Below, piece after piece: positions 28,329-37,100 of a DNA stretch of 59,513 nucleotides (positions are counted from its first letter, which is position 1; every line of letters begins with the position of its first letter). A program made the translations under genes and the position numbers. The notes under the pieces are model-generated. The model was given only the letters and a program-made list of their open reading frames with translations. It had not been told where the DNA came from and searched no databases. Source of the stretch: Ruminococcus bromii. Lineage in GTDB: Bacteria > Bacillota > Clostridia > Oscillospirales > Acutalibacteraceae. Location: NCBI RefSeq assembly GCF_002834235.1, contig NZ_NNBY01000051.1:1-59513 (forward strand). Direction: 5' to 3'.

Positions 28329-30875
28329 ATGGCTGATTTTGGTAAATATTTCAGAGCATATATGTATATGCAGGACATTCTGAAAAATGATTTTACTTAC
28401 AATTACATAACAGAAGGTCTTAAGGACGGCGATAAGGGCGAGGATAAGCTCGACGGTAAGACCAACGAAAAGGTAATTGATATGGAATGGGTTGTTGCCA
28501 TTGAGGAAACACTTCCGTACATTCAGAAAGCAATAGACGAACAGCGCCGTTTTATTAAGCAGGTTGACAATGTTGTTAGAGTTGAGCTTGCAAAAAAGAT
28601 TGGCCCCGAGTCAGTTAAGCACCTTTCGCAGCACACTAACTTTATTGCCAAGGTTGAGGGTGATATGGTAACGCCTAACAAAATCCTCACAATCGAGCGT
28701 GAAGAGAGCTTTGCTATTTATGAAAACCGTGTGCTTATGACACTGATTCGCAAAGCGCTTCATTTTGTTGACGATAAATATTCAAAAATGAAAGATGTGC
28801 CGAACGACAGCTATAATAAAATTTCTATGGTTCGCCACATTGATTTTAATGAGAAAAAAGTAGATTTTAATCTTAACTATATAAATGAATCTCACGAAAC
28901 TCTTGCAGATGACCTTGATGTTCTTGATGTTTCTCAGCTTTCGGACTTTGACCGAATCAGAAGAATCAGAACAACCCTTAATGAGTTTTTAAACACTCAG
29001 TTGATTAAGGAAATCTCAAAAGAGCCTGAGGTTCGTCCTCCGCTCACGCAGACCAACCTTCTCAAAAAGAACCCCAACTTTAAAAGAGTGGTTGAGCTGT
29101 GGAACTTTCTCGACAGCTACAAGCGTAAAGGCTTTGAGGTTGTAAGCGAGGAATACAACGGCAAAATGACAGATACTGTTCAGCAGGATGTTTACTTTGC
29201 GATGGGATTCCAGCATTTTATGATGTCTATTGCTACAAACCCGGGACTTCGTTCAATCCTTAAGGAACAGTACGACGCTGAAAATGCACGAATTGCCGAG
29301 GAAGAATCAAAGCCGCAGAAGACCCGCGAGGCGGTTATGCAGGCACAGCTTGATGCTGTTCGTAAAGAGGAGATGGAAATCCGCCTTCGTGAAATCCGTG
29401 AACGCGAAAAGAAAATTCTTGACCTCACGAATGAAATCAAGAATTTAAAGGTTATAATTGATCAGAAAGAACAGCAGATTCTCACTCTTAGGGGCAGGGT
29501 TTCTGCTCTTGAAGACCAACTTGAAGAGGTTAAGAAAGAGCTCCAGCAGACAAAACTCAAGTTGATGGAGGCAGAAAAGAGGATTGCCGAGCTTGAGGAA
29601 GAAAATCAGCAGTTAAAAGATACTATTGAAGAGTTGAATAAAACGATTGATGAACTCAATCAGACTATTGACACACTCAATAAAAAAATAGTAGAATTAA
29701 ATAACAGAATTCTCGTGCTTGTGCAGGAGAATGCTCGTTTGCAGACAAAGGTGAAAGAGCAGGAAACTGTTATCGCCGAGCAGAAGGCTCATATTGCAGA
29801 GCTTGAAACTCAGGTTGCCGAGCAGCTTGCAAAGATTGCCGCTCTTACGGAAAACCTTGAAAAATGTCATGCGCAGATTGAAGAGGACGCTCGTAAGATT
29901 ACTGATTTGTCTGACAAAAATGAGAAGCTCACTGATACTCTCCAAACCGAACGCATTCAGCATAAGGAAACAGTCAACAAAATGAATGCTGATTTTGCTG
30001 AAGAAAAACAGCAGATGAACGATGCCCATTCGGCAGAGGTTGAATCGCTTAACCATAAATTCAACGATGCAGAGGCTGAACATAACACTTATGTAGCAAA
30101 GCTGAATGCAGACTTTGCCGCAAGGGCAAATGAAACAGAGCAAAAGCATCTTAAAGAGCTTGCAGATAAAGAAGAAACTCACAAGAATGAACTTGCTGAA
30201 ATTAAGGAAGCCAACCTTAAATCATCAGCCGCAAGCAATGCCGCTCACGCTTCTGAGCTTAAAAAGGCTTATAAGTCGGTTGACAAAAAGGTTGAGCTTG
30301 CAGAAAAAGCTTGCGAAAAGCGTATGAAAGCCAAGGTTGCCGAGGTTAAAAAAGAGGCTCAGGCTGAAATTCGCAAAGCCGAAAAGAAAGCAAGCGAAAA
30401 AATCAGCCTTGCTAAGGATGAAATTAAATCTGTCAAGGATACAGGCGATTTGTTCGTTCGTGACTACGGCTTCGGCAGTGTTGCAGTTGTTTCAAAATAT
30501 GCCGAAGAGCTTGCAAAATTCGGCAAGCTTTCAATCGCAGACGAGCTTATAAACGCACAGAAAAGCGTAAGATCTCTTTGCATATGCAGAAGTAAAAAGG
30601 GTGTTGTGCTTGCAGGCTTTTCACAGAGCGGCGCAAGCGTATATAATGTTTATAAAAAGCAGGCAGATCTTACTGTTGCATTTAACGATTTGTGTTCAAT
30701 GCTGAAAGGTATGAGCAATCTGCCGATTGTAATTACATTCTCCGGTGTTGACAGACCATTTGTGATGAATTTTGAAAACATTGTAAGAGATGCAACCAAA
30801 AGAAAAACAACTGTTTTCCATAACAAAACTCTGAAAGCAAACGGATTTGTTTCAGTTTACTTTGGTAAAGAATAA
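28329..30875 (+). CDS. DUF2357/McrC-like coiled-coil protein, partner of the AAA+ motor
   Basis: 848 residues, cytoplasmic (no signal or membrane segment). The N-terminal roughly 300 residues resemble the DUF2357/McrC-type adaptor: REESFAIYENRVLMTLI near 124-140 and TNLLKKNPNFKRVVELWNFL near 255. A very long Glu/Lys/Leu heptad coiled coil (about 310-690) follows, then a compact C-terminal domain (about 700-848; SLCICRSKKGVVLAGFSQSG, FNDLCSMLKGMSNLPIVITF, KANGFVSVYFGKE) that I do not recognise. No PD-(D/E)xK nuclease motif is evident, unlike restriction-type McrC. It follows the McrB-type gene by 93 bases. Proposed: motor adaptor plus scaffold for fibre assembly, or an RNA/DNA-sensing defence element of the coiled-coil McrBC type. 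Ribosome-binding site ttggag. Confidence 0.75.
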   Translation: MADFGKYFRAYMYMQDILKNDFTYNYITEGLKDGDKGEDKLDGKTNEKVIDMEWVVAIEETLPYIQKAIDEQRRFIKQVDNVVRVELAKKIGPESVKHLSQHTNFIAKVEGDMVTPNKILTIEREESFAIYENRVLMTLIRKALHFVDDKYSKMKDVPNDSYNKISMVRHIDFNEKKVDFNLNYINESHETLADDLDVLDVSQLSDFDRIRRIRTTLNEFLNTQLIKEISKEPEVRPPLTQTNLLKKNPNFKRVVELWNFLDSYKRKGFEVVSEEYNGKMTDTVQQDVYFAMGFQHFMMSIATNPGLRSILKEQYDAENARIAEEESKPQKTREAVMQAQLDAVRKEEMEIRLREIREREKKILDLTNEIKNLKVIIDQKEQQILTLRGRVSALEDQLEEVKKELQQTKLKLMEAEKRIAELEEENQQLKDTIEELNKTIDELNQTIDTLNKKIVELNNRILVLVQENARLQTKVKEQETVIAEQKAHIAELETQVAEQLAKIAALTENLEKCHAQIEEDARKITDLSDKNEKLTDTLQTERIQHKETVNKMNADFAEEKQQMNDAHSAEVESLNHKFNDAEAEHNTYVAKLNADFAARANETEQKHLKELADKEETHKNELAEIKEANLKSSAASNAAHASELKKAYKSVDKKVELAEKACEKRMKAKVAEVKKEAQAEIRKAEKKASEKISLAKDEIKSVKDTGDLFVRDYGFGSVAVVSKYAEELAKFGKLSIADELINAQKSVRSLCICRSKKGVVLAGFSQSGASVYNVYKKQADLTVAFNDLCSMLKGMSNLPIVITFSGVDRPFVMNFENIVRDATKRKTTVFHNKTLKANGFVSVYFGKE

Positions 30876-30884
30876 GGGGCAAAA

Positions 30885-31889
30885 ATGAAAAACTCTACTG
30901 CGCCCAACAGAAAAACGGGCAGAATGATTGCTAAAAATTTAATAGTTCTGTTCACTGTTGCACTTGCCGGCTTTTGCGGCATTCAGGCGTGGTTTACGGA
31001 TAAGCAGTCAGCCGAAGCCGATGGCATCAACATTGAGTGTCAGGCACCTGACGGTATTAAAATTGCTGTTGTTAAGCATAACGATCCGGCTCCTAAAGAC
31101 ACAGAATATACAGTGGGTAATATTAAGCTTGATAAAACTAATTGCAAATTTCTTGAGAATCTTCAGTTGACCGAAATAACCGGTGATGGCACAGATTTTT
31201 ATAAACCGGCTTTGATTCAAACAGGCGGTCAAGCTCAAGTTGATACAAAAGCAGATTGGAGTCCAGCTGCTGCAAATCAGCATTATTTGTCATTTGACCT
31301 TTACATTCGTTCAAAATCGCAGTATAATATATCAATAGGCAAAAAATCAACAATAAAACCGGATGCTCCTCAACTCACAACTCAAGACGGTACGGGCATT
31401 AAAAATAAAAGCAAGTACGGTAATTTTTCAAGAGATTCCGTAGTTGGTGCAGTAAGATTCTCGGTTGTTGACTATAAATCCGCTCCTCCTTCAAAAAAGC
31501 TCCTGTGGTTGCCGGCTCCGAATATCTTGTTGGAGCAGACGACTGACGCGTACACTTTGTCAGACGATAAAGAAAACGGAGATTCGTACAGTCATGTATA
31601 CTATAACAAACAAAAGGAAAAGATAAAAGTCAGCAGTACTGATGTTGATAATGCGTTTGTTGTGAATAAAGATGGTTTTTACGGCGGAAAATTTACCTAT
31701 GAGCTTGGTAAAAACCAAAACATTGCACAACTTAACAAGTCCTCAGATACCGTTACCGATCCATACTACGGCGACTATGGCGCTATGGTAACCTGTAATA
31801 TGTGGATTGAGGGCGAAGACGCAGAGGCAAGACTTGCCCTTGTAAACGGAAAATTTAAGGTTAATCTTGTATTGACAAAAGTAAGTTGA
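30885..31889 (+). CDS. TasA-like secreted protein 3
   Basis: 334 residues, beginning nine bases after the preceding stop (ribosome-binding site aagggg). Basic head, membrane segment, then GIQAWFTDKQSAEADGINIE, the SipW-type signature. The exported region is beta-rich, with a C-terminal TCNMWIEGEDAEARLALVNG strand motif related to, but lacking the Cys of, that in proteins 1 and 2. Tight spacing to the coiled-coil gene indicates co-transcription and coupled translation. Probably a minor fibre component. Confidence 0.75.
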   Translation: MKNSTAPNRKTGRMIAKNLIVLFTVALAGFCGIQAWFTDKQSAEADGINIECQAPDGIKIAVVKHNDPAPKDTEYTVGNIKLDKTNCKFLENLQLTEITGDGTDFYKPALIQTGGQAQVDTKADWSPAAANQHYLSFDLYIRSKSQYNISIGKKSTIKPDAPQLTTQDGTGIKNKSKYGNFSRDSVVGAVRFSVVDYKSAPPSKKLLWLPAPNILLEQTTDAYTLSDDKENGDSYSHVYYNKQKEKIKVSSTDVDNAFVVNKDGFYGGKFTYELGKNQNIAQLNKSSDTVTDPYYGDYGAMVTCNMWIEGEDAEARLALVNGKFKVNLVLTKVS

Positions 31890-31916
31890 TTTTAAAGTAG
31901 GAAAGGAGAATTTTTG

Positions 31917-33827
31917 ATGAAGTTGAAAGATAAGTTTTGTAACTTTCTCAACGGTTTAGTTGACTCAAGACTGAATAACACAAAAAAGGTCACGACTTCA
32001 TATGTTGCTCTTTTTCTTGTTTTAAGTATTTTCGCAGTATCTACCTTTTCATGGTTCACAATAAGAGATACGGCAACTATTGATTCAGAAACATTTTCTC
32101 TTGAATCTGCTGCCGGAATGAGAGTTAATAAGGGTGAAGAAATAAGAAATACAATCACCGTAAAACAGGCAAAGCTGAAAGAAGCATCAAGTGTTGACGG
32201 TCGTAATATGTTTTTTCCTGTAGATCGCGGATACGGCGATAAAGGACAAAGCGTTGACACAAGCGAAATGAAATTTCGTGAAGGCACAGTAGGAGATAAA
32301 AATAACGGATACATATACAGCGATTTTACCCTTACCGGTCAAACAGGCGGTCAGGTTGAAGTATATGTAAAAAGTTACAAAGTTGAGGTAAAAAATAAAA
32401 ATACAGGTAATACAGAAGTTTATGACGGTGCAACACATATTACTGTTGACGGCAACAGTAAGCCATCGACATATCTGGCATATCAGAATCCTTGTCCAAT
32501 AAGGATTGCATTCATCAGAAACAGTGCTGAGGCTTCGACCGTTATTGATCCCACTGCAATTATTGACAACTACGCTGACGAATGTCAGGCAGTAAGTTCT
32601 GTTAATTCGCTCGGCTCGGCAACAACCACTAAAGCAAAGGGCAGGTCATTTTCCGACTACTATTTCGGTACAGGTGCTCCTCTTTTTACTCTTGACGGTC
32701 TTAAATCCCAAAACATAACCATGGTTGCGTGGCTTGAGGCAACCGGAGAGAACTGTGACGCTTACGAGGGTCAGGATGTGTCAATTACAGTTGAACTTGA
32801 AAGTAACTGGAAAGATATGGAATATGTTACTTTCGTTGACAAAACAAAAGGTGATGCTGACGATGACGAAAATACGGAACTCAGGTGGGTTGGCAATGCC
32901 GGATGTTTCCTTGTTATGACCTATTATGACGAAAACTTTGAAAATCCAAAGTCAGTAGTAATGAGTGAGTCAAAGAGTGATGGGAAAAAACCTATTGAAT
33001 GGATAGCTTATCTGCCAAAGGATAAAATAACAAACATATCTTTTATGCGATATAGTAAAGTAAAAGAGAAAATTAAGCTTGACGGAACTAATGATGTTGA
33101 GGTAGGCAGAATATATAATGTATGGCATACAACAGCTGAAGTAAATACATGGATTGCTGCAAATAAAAGTGGCAATGGTGAAAAAGCGTTTAATTGGTCA
33201 CATGAAATAAATAAAAACGGTCTTCAGACATACCGCACAGATGACGGAACTAAAAACGGAAATAAAGAAAATACCTATTATGCCGTACACGGTAACGGTT
33301 ACGGCGATACCCCTACTGTTGCTGAAAATGTTGCCCCGTGTATCGGATATTGGGGTACAACTTATCCCAACAGTTCAGGCGGCAGTGTTGAACCGACTAC
33401 AACCGAACAACTGCCGACAACCGGAGAGACCTACGCGAGAGCGGATATTCAAATTGATTACAATTTATGGTTAAATGAATATAATTCATATAACGGCGGC
33501 GGAGGTCTGAGAAATCTGCTTAGTCAGAATGTTTTGGTACTAAAAGCCGTATTCGATTCAAACGGTACAGAAACCGCTTATGAAATGAAACCGCAGGGTG
33601 GCGGAGATAAGTGCGTGCTGTCAAAGACAAGCGTCAAAGGCGGTTCTCGACTTGTAAGATTTGATTTGTATGATCCTGCAAAAAAAGATCCAATAATAAG
33701 GAAATATCTAGTGCCTGAAAACATTCAGCATACATTTACTGAGAGTGCGGGTTCTAACGAATATATCATATCTTATAGTTTGGTAAATCAAGGATCAGGT
33801 ATAGTTGAAAAAGCAGGCAATTGGTAA
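31917..33827 (+). CDS. TasA-like secreted protein 4 (large)
   Basis: 636 residues from the ATG at 31917 (gaaaggag upstream). Membrane segment then VSTFSWFTIRDTATID. The first exported domain ends with MVAWLEATGENCDAYEGQDV, the cluster's W-E motif. The second half contains VTFVDKTKG and a run of beta domains, with a Thr/Pro-rich linker (EPTTTEQLPTTGETY) whose LPTTGE resembles a sortase signal but is internal and not followed by a membrane helix, so it is not a sorting signal. Function beyond fibre association unknown. Confidence 0.75.
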   Translation: MKLKDKFCNFLNGLVDSRLNNTKKVTTSYVALFLVLSIFAVSTFSWFTIRDTATIDSETFSLESAAGMRVNKGEEIRNTITVKQAKLKEASSVDGRNMFFPVDRGYGDKGQSVDTSEMKFREGTVGDKNNGYIYSDFTLTGQTGGQVEVYVKSYKVEVKNKNTGNTEVYDGATHITVDGNSKPSTYLAYQNPCPIRIAFIRNSAEASTVIDPTAIIDNYADECQAVSSVNSLGSATTTKAKGRSFSDYYFGTGAPLFTLDGLKSQNITMVAWLEATGENCDAYEGQDVSITVELESNWKDMEYVTFVDKTKGDADDDENTELRWVGNAGCFLVMTYYDENFENPKSVVMSESKSDGKKPIEWIAYLPKDKITNISFMRYSKVKEKIKLDGTNDVEVGRIYNVWHTTAEVNTWIAANKSGNGEKAFNWSHEINKNGLQTYRTDDGTKNGNKENTYYAVHGNGYGDTPTVAENVAPCIGYWGTTYPNSSGGSVEPTTTEQLPTTGETYARADIQIDYNLWLNEYNSYNGGGGLRNLLSQNVLVLKAVFDSNGTETAYEMKPQGGGDKCVLSKTSVKGGSRLVRFDLYDPAKKDPIIRKYLVPENIQHTFTESAGSNEYIISYSLVNQGSGIVEKAGNW

Positions 33828-33861
33828 ATTTAATTGATTAACATATTAAGGAGGTGTCACG

Positions 33862-36800
33862 ATGAGAGAAAGACTTGCCCTTTTAAGTGAGTATTTGAAA
33901 AACAGACTTGCATTTGGCAAGAATAAAAAAACAAGAAAAGGTTTTATACTCACTATGGTGGCACTTGTTGAAGTACTCGCCATATCGGTTGTGTCCGTTT
34001 CGGCTTGGGTTGAAACTATTTCAACAATCACAATTAAAGCTGAGGGCGCAAAAATTGACAACTATGTTTATACTAATGCCGATATTGGTAGTGGTGATGG
34101 TTATTCAAACAAAATCATTGACTTGACTAAATATTTCCGTGCTGCGGGTGGAGTGCATCTGGCTTCGGCTTCAAGTGCTGACGGTGAAAATATATTTTTC
34201 CCAATAAAGAAATCAGGTGAGTCTAAATTTGGTGTTGGCTCTTACAGATGTGCGGATGTAAACGATAAGAATGTTAATTATATTGACTTTTCATTTAATG
34301 TAAAGGTTGATAAAACCTTTAAAGCGGATCATGCAGAATTTTACCTTGATCAAGTACCTAAGATAACTATAGGTGGTGGAAATGTTTCAGGAAACCTTGT
34401 AAGAATGGCAATTACAGATACCGATACTCAAAATACGGTTGTATGCGGTTCTAATGCCGGTGACGGAAATGTTGTAAATAAAGCAGATGGCACTAAAGTT
34501 CCTGAGAAGGTTCAAGCTTTTAGCGATTTTGTTGTTAGTTCTGAATCTATACCAACGGAGTTGTTTCGGGTTGATAGAGGAAGCAGTAAAACAATAAATA
34601 TTAAAGTGTGGCTTCAGGATGATAATGCGGCTACTGCATATGCCGGTAAAACTGTTTCAATAACTGATGTTAATATTGTAACTCAGAACAAAAAAGGCAA
34701 TAAAGTGTATTTTGTTGACCGTACTGTAAATGATACCACAAAAAATTGGACAAAGAATGTAACATTTCAGCAGGGTAGCAAAACTCCTGTAGCGATGAAG
34801 TTTGATGCGAAGTCGCATACATATTACTGTGATTATACACCCGCCGCTGACGATACAAAAGTTAAGTTCACCTCGGAAAGTGTTACTTGGACTACTGATA
34901 TGAAGTCGCTCAATTCAGGCGACAGTATGTACTACACCGCCTATGGCGATCATAATAACAGTAATGCCGGATACGGTACATGGGGCGAAGTGATTGAAAT
35001 CAGTGTTTCAAGCAAAACCGCCGATGTACTCCCAGATACAGGCAATGTTTCAAGTGTATATATGGTTCCGGATAAAAATGACTCTTACAGTAAAGTTAGA
35101 ATGCCATTTACTGCTGACAAGAAAAACTGGGTCGGTTATATTGCAAAGGAAAAGGCAGACAACATGACTTTTTCTTTTACAAATAACGGTAATACATATA
35201 AAATTCCTGCTCCTAACAGAGGCAATTCAACGCTTTTTGTTGTTACTTCTGCTACAACAGGTTATTGGGATCCACCTGCTACTATTACTGTTACTGCAGG
35301 CAAGAATGATGCAGGAACTGCCTTAGGAGATCCTAAAGTTAGTTATGATGGTTTGACAAGTGCTACAATTTCTGTAACCCCCGGTACAAAGGTTAAGCTA
35401 ATAGCAAATCCTAAAAAAGGTTTCGTATTGAAAAACTGGGTAAACAGCGATACAAGTGCCGTGGCAGACGGCATTGACAGCAACGGTTATTTTACTCCGA
35501 CAGCTTCAGGTAACTATAACTTTACAGCCGTTTATGTTGAGTCGTTGACATTTGAGGCTTATGTCAGAACATATGACGGTGCAAACCTTTCTGAAAGCAC
35601 AAATGGTGGCTCAGTTGAAATTAAGTGTGGAAACCAAAACTCGACTGTAGATTCCAACGATGGAACACACATTACACTAAATGCTGTTAAGGGCAGCACA
35701 GTTACATATTACGCAAAAGCTAATGACGGATATGTTTTTGACGGCTGGTACACAGATGCAGACTGTAAGAGTAATTCGGAGAATTCGAGCGATATATATG
35801 AATTGGCTAATGTTCAGGATTCCAAGATGTTGTATGCGAAATTCAAAGTTGATACTTATACTGTAGAAGCATACACTCAGCACGGTAATAACGCTCCCTT
35901 TGATAAAGCCGGTAAGGTGTCTTTTGACAATAATAAATATGCGTCGAAAGTAACAACAACGGTAAATCGTAACGGAGAAGTAACTTTTTATGCTAAGCCT
36001 GAAAGCGGCTATGCTTTTATCGGTTGGTATGAGACTAAGGATGCAGCAGATCCGAAGGTAGCTGTTAAAGATTGTAGCTATAATAACGGCGTCTATTCTA
36101 CAAAAATAAATATACCATATTCCGATGTAAAGAAATATGCACTGTACGCAAGATTTAAGGCTTTGTATACGGTAGAAGCCAAAGCAATGTACAACAACGA
36201 AAATGTTGATACAGCCGGTACTGTAAAGGTTGCGGACAGAGCTGCAGGTAAAATTTCATCTAAACCTGTTATGGAAGGCAATGATGTAAAAGTTGAGGCA
36301 ATTGCCAATAACGGTTACAAGTTTGCCGGCTGGTATAAGGACGAGGCTTGTAATGAACCGTATTTCACTGAAAAAAACGAAGAGTCAAGTAAAACCTTAA
36401 ATAATGTAAACAATGGAATCACTCTGTATGCTAAGTTTGAGTTGAAGACTACTGAGTCAACAACAACAATCTATTTTGAACCCAGAGATGGATTCAGCAC
36501 TACTTATAAAGCATTTGTATACAGAGATTCAGAAACCAATTACTCAGGTGTATGGCCGGGTGCTGATGCAATATATGATTCTATTACAGGTAATTATAAA
36601 TTTGAATTTAAAACTTCTGATACAGGTAACTTCAGAGTTATTGTAAACAACGGTAATGACAAACAGTATCCAGGATCTAACCAGGCTGGTCTTGAGGGTA
36701 CAATCGGCAAGACATACCTCTTTAAGAGTGGCACACCTGATAAACTTGAAGAATATGTTCCGAAACCTAAACCTATTACTTCGATTGATATAAATCTGGT

Positions 36801-37065
36801 CGACAGTACTAATAATAAATGGCTATCAGACTCAACCCCAAAAATGAGACTTGTATTACCTGACGGAAGTTATCGTGATCTTAGTTCGATTAAAGGTCAA
36901 ACCAATTGGACATGGAAGGATATACCTGCTAATGTAACTTCGTTTACAATTCAGCGTATAAATCCTGATACTGATAATGAGGTTTGGAATAGTTGGAATA
37001 CAGGTAACAGAGGCACAAAGACAACCTACACGGCAACCGGAGATGGGACGGGTAACTGGCAGTAA
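33862..37065 (+). CDS. giant TasA-like protein with InlB repeats and starch-binding CBM26-like module
   Basis: 1067 residues, the largest in the cluster. Basic head and membrane segment ending VSVSAWVETISTITIKAEG (Trp-Val in place of Trp-Phe). The N-terminal TasA-like domain ends near KVWLQDDNAATAYAGK. From about 473 to 865 are four InlB/Listeria-Bacteroides-type beta repeats (NPKKGFVLKNW, DGYVFDGWYTD, SGYAFIGWYET, NGYKFAGWYKD). Residues about 866-966 are CBM26-like (TIYFEPRDGF, YSGVWPGADAIYD, FRVIVNNGNDKQYPG), a fold that binds starch. The last 100 residues form another beta domain (KWLSDSTPKMRLVLPDGSY). Ribosome-binding site aaggaggtg. Likely a tip or adhesin displayed on the fibre, binding starch granules; binding is inferred. 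Confidence 0.78.
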   Translation: MRERLALLSEYLKNRLAFGKNKKTRKGFILTMVALVEVLAISVVSVSAWVETISTITIKAEGAKIDNYVYTNADIGSGDGYSNKIIDLTKYFRAAGGVHLASASSADGENIFFPIKKSGESKFGVGSYRCADVNDKNVNYIDFSFNVKVDKTFKADHAEFYLDQVPKITIGGGNVSGNLVRMAITDTDTQNTVVCGSNAGDGNVVNKADGTKVPEKVQAFSDFVVSSESIPTELFRVDRGSSKTINIKVWLQDDNAATAYAGKTVSITDVNIVTQNKKGNKVYFVDRTVNDTTKNWTKNVTFQQGSKTPVAMKFDAKSHTYYCDYTPAADDTKVKFTSESVTWTTDMKSLNSGDSMYYTAYGDHNNSNAGYGTWGEVIEISVSSKTADVLPDTGNVSSVYMVPDKNDSYSKVRMPFTADKKNWVGYIAKEKADNMTFSFTNNGNTYKIPAPNRGNSTLFVVTSATTGYWDPPATITVTAGKNDAGTALGDPKVSYDGLTSATISVTPGTKVKLIANPKKGFVLKNWVNSDTSAVADGIDSNGYFTPTASGNYNFTAVYVESLTFEAYVRTYDGANLSESTNGGSVEIKCGNQNSTVDSNDGTHITLNAVKGSTVTYYAKANDGYVFDGWYTDADCKSNSENSSDIYELANVQDSKMLYAKFKVDTYTVEAYTQHGNNAPFDKAGKVSFDNNKYASKVTTTVNRNGEVTFYAKPESGYAFIGWYETKDAADPKVAVKDCSYNNGVYSTKINIPYSDVKKYALYARFKALYTVEAKAMYNNENVDTAGTVKVADRAAGKISSKPVMEGNDVKVEAIANNGYKFAGWYKDEACNEPYFTEKNEESSKTLNNVNNGITLYAKFELKTTESTTTIYFEPRDGFSTTYKAFVYRDSETNYSGVWPGADAIYDSITGNYKFEFKTSDTGNFRVIVNNGNDKQYPGSNQAGLEGTIGKTYLFKSGTPDKLEEYVPKPKPITSIDINLVDSTNNKWLSDSTPKMRLVLPDGSYRDLSSIKGQTNWTWKDIPANVTSFTIQRINPDTDNEVWNSWNTGNRGTKTTYTATGDGTGNWQ

Positions 37066-37100
37066 ATCTGCAAAACAAGTAATTCAACGGAGGTGAAACC

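Noticed and set aside
29697..30182. Long minus-strand open frame inside the coiled-coil gene
   Set aside because: It is the shadow of the Lys/Glu-rich plus-strand coding sequence; no ribosome-binding site or recognisable protein.
26700..30875. Classical McrBC restriction system
   Set aside because: No nuclease motif is visible in the partner, the ATPase is membrane-tethered, and the genes lie within a secreted-fibre cluster. Defence remains an alternative explanation, not excluded.
33360..33440. LPTTGE as a sortase sorting signal in TasA-like protein 4
   Set aside because: It is internal, with about 130 residues after it and no following membrane helix or basic tail.
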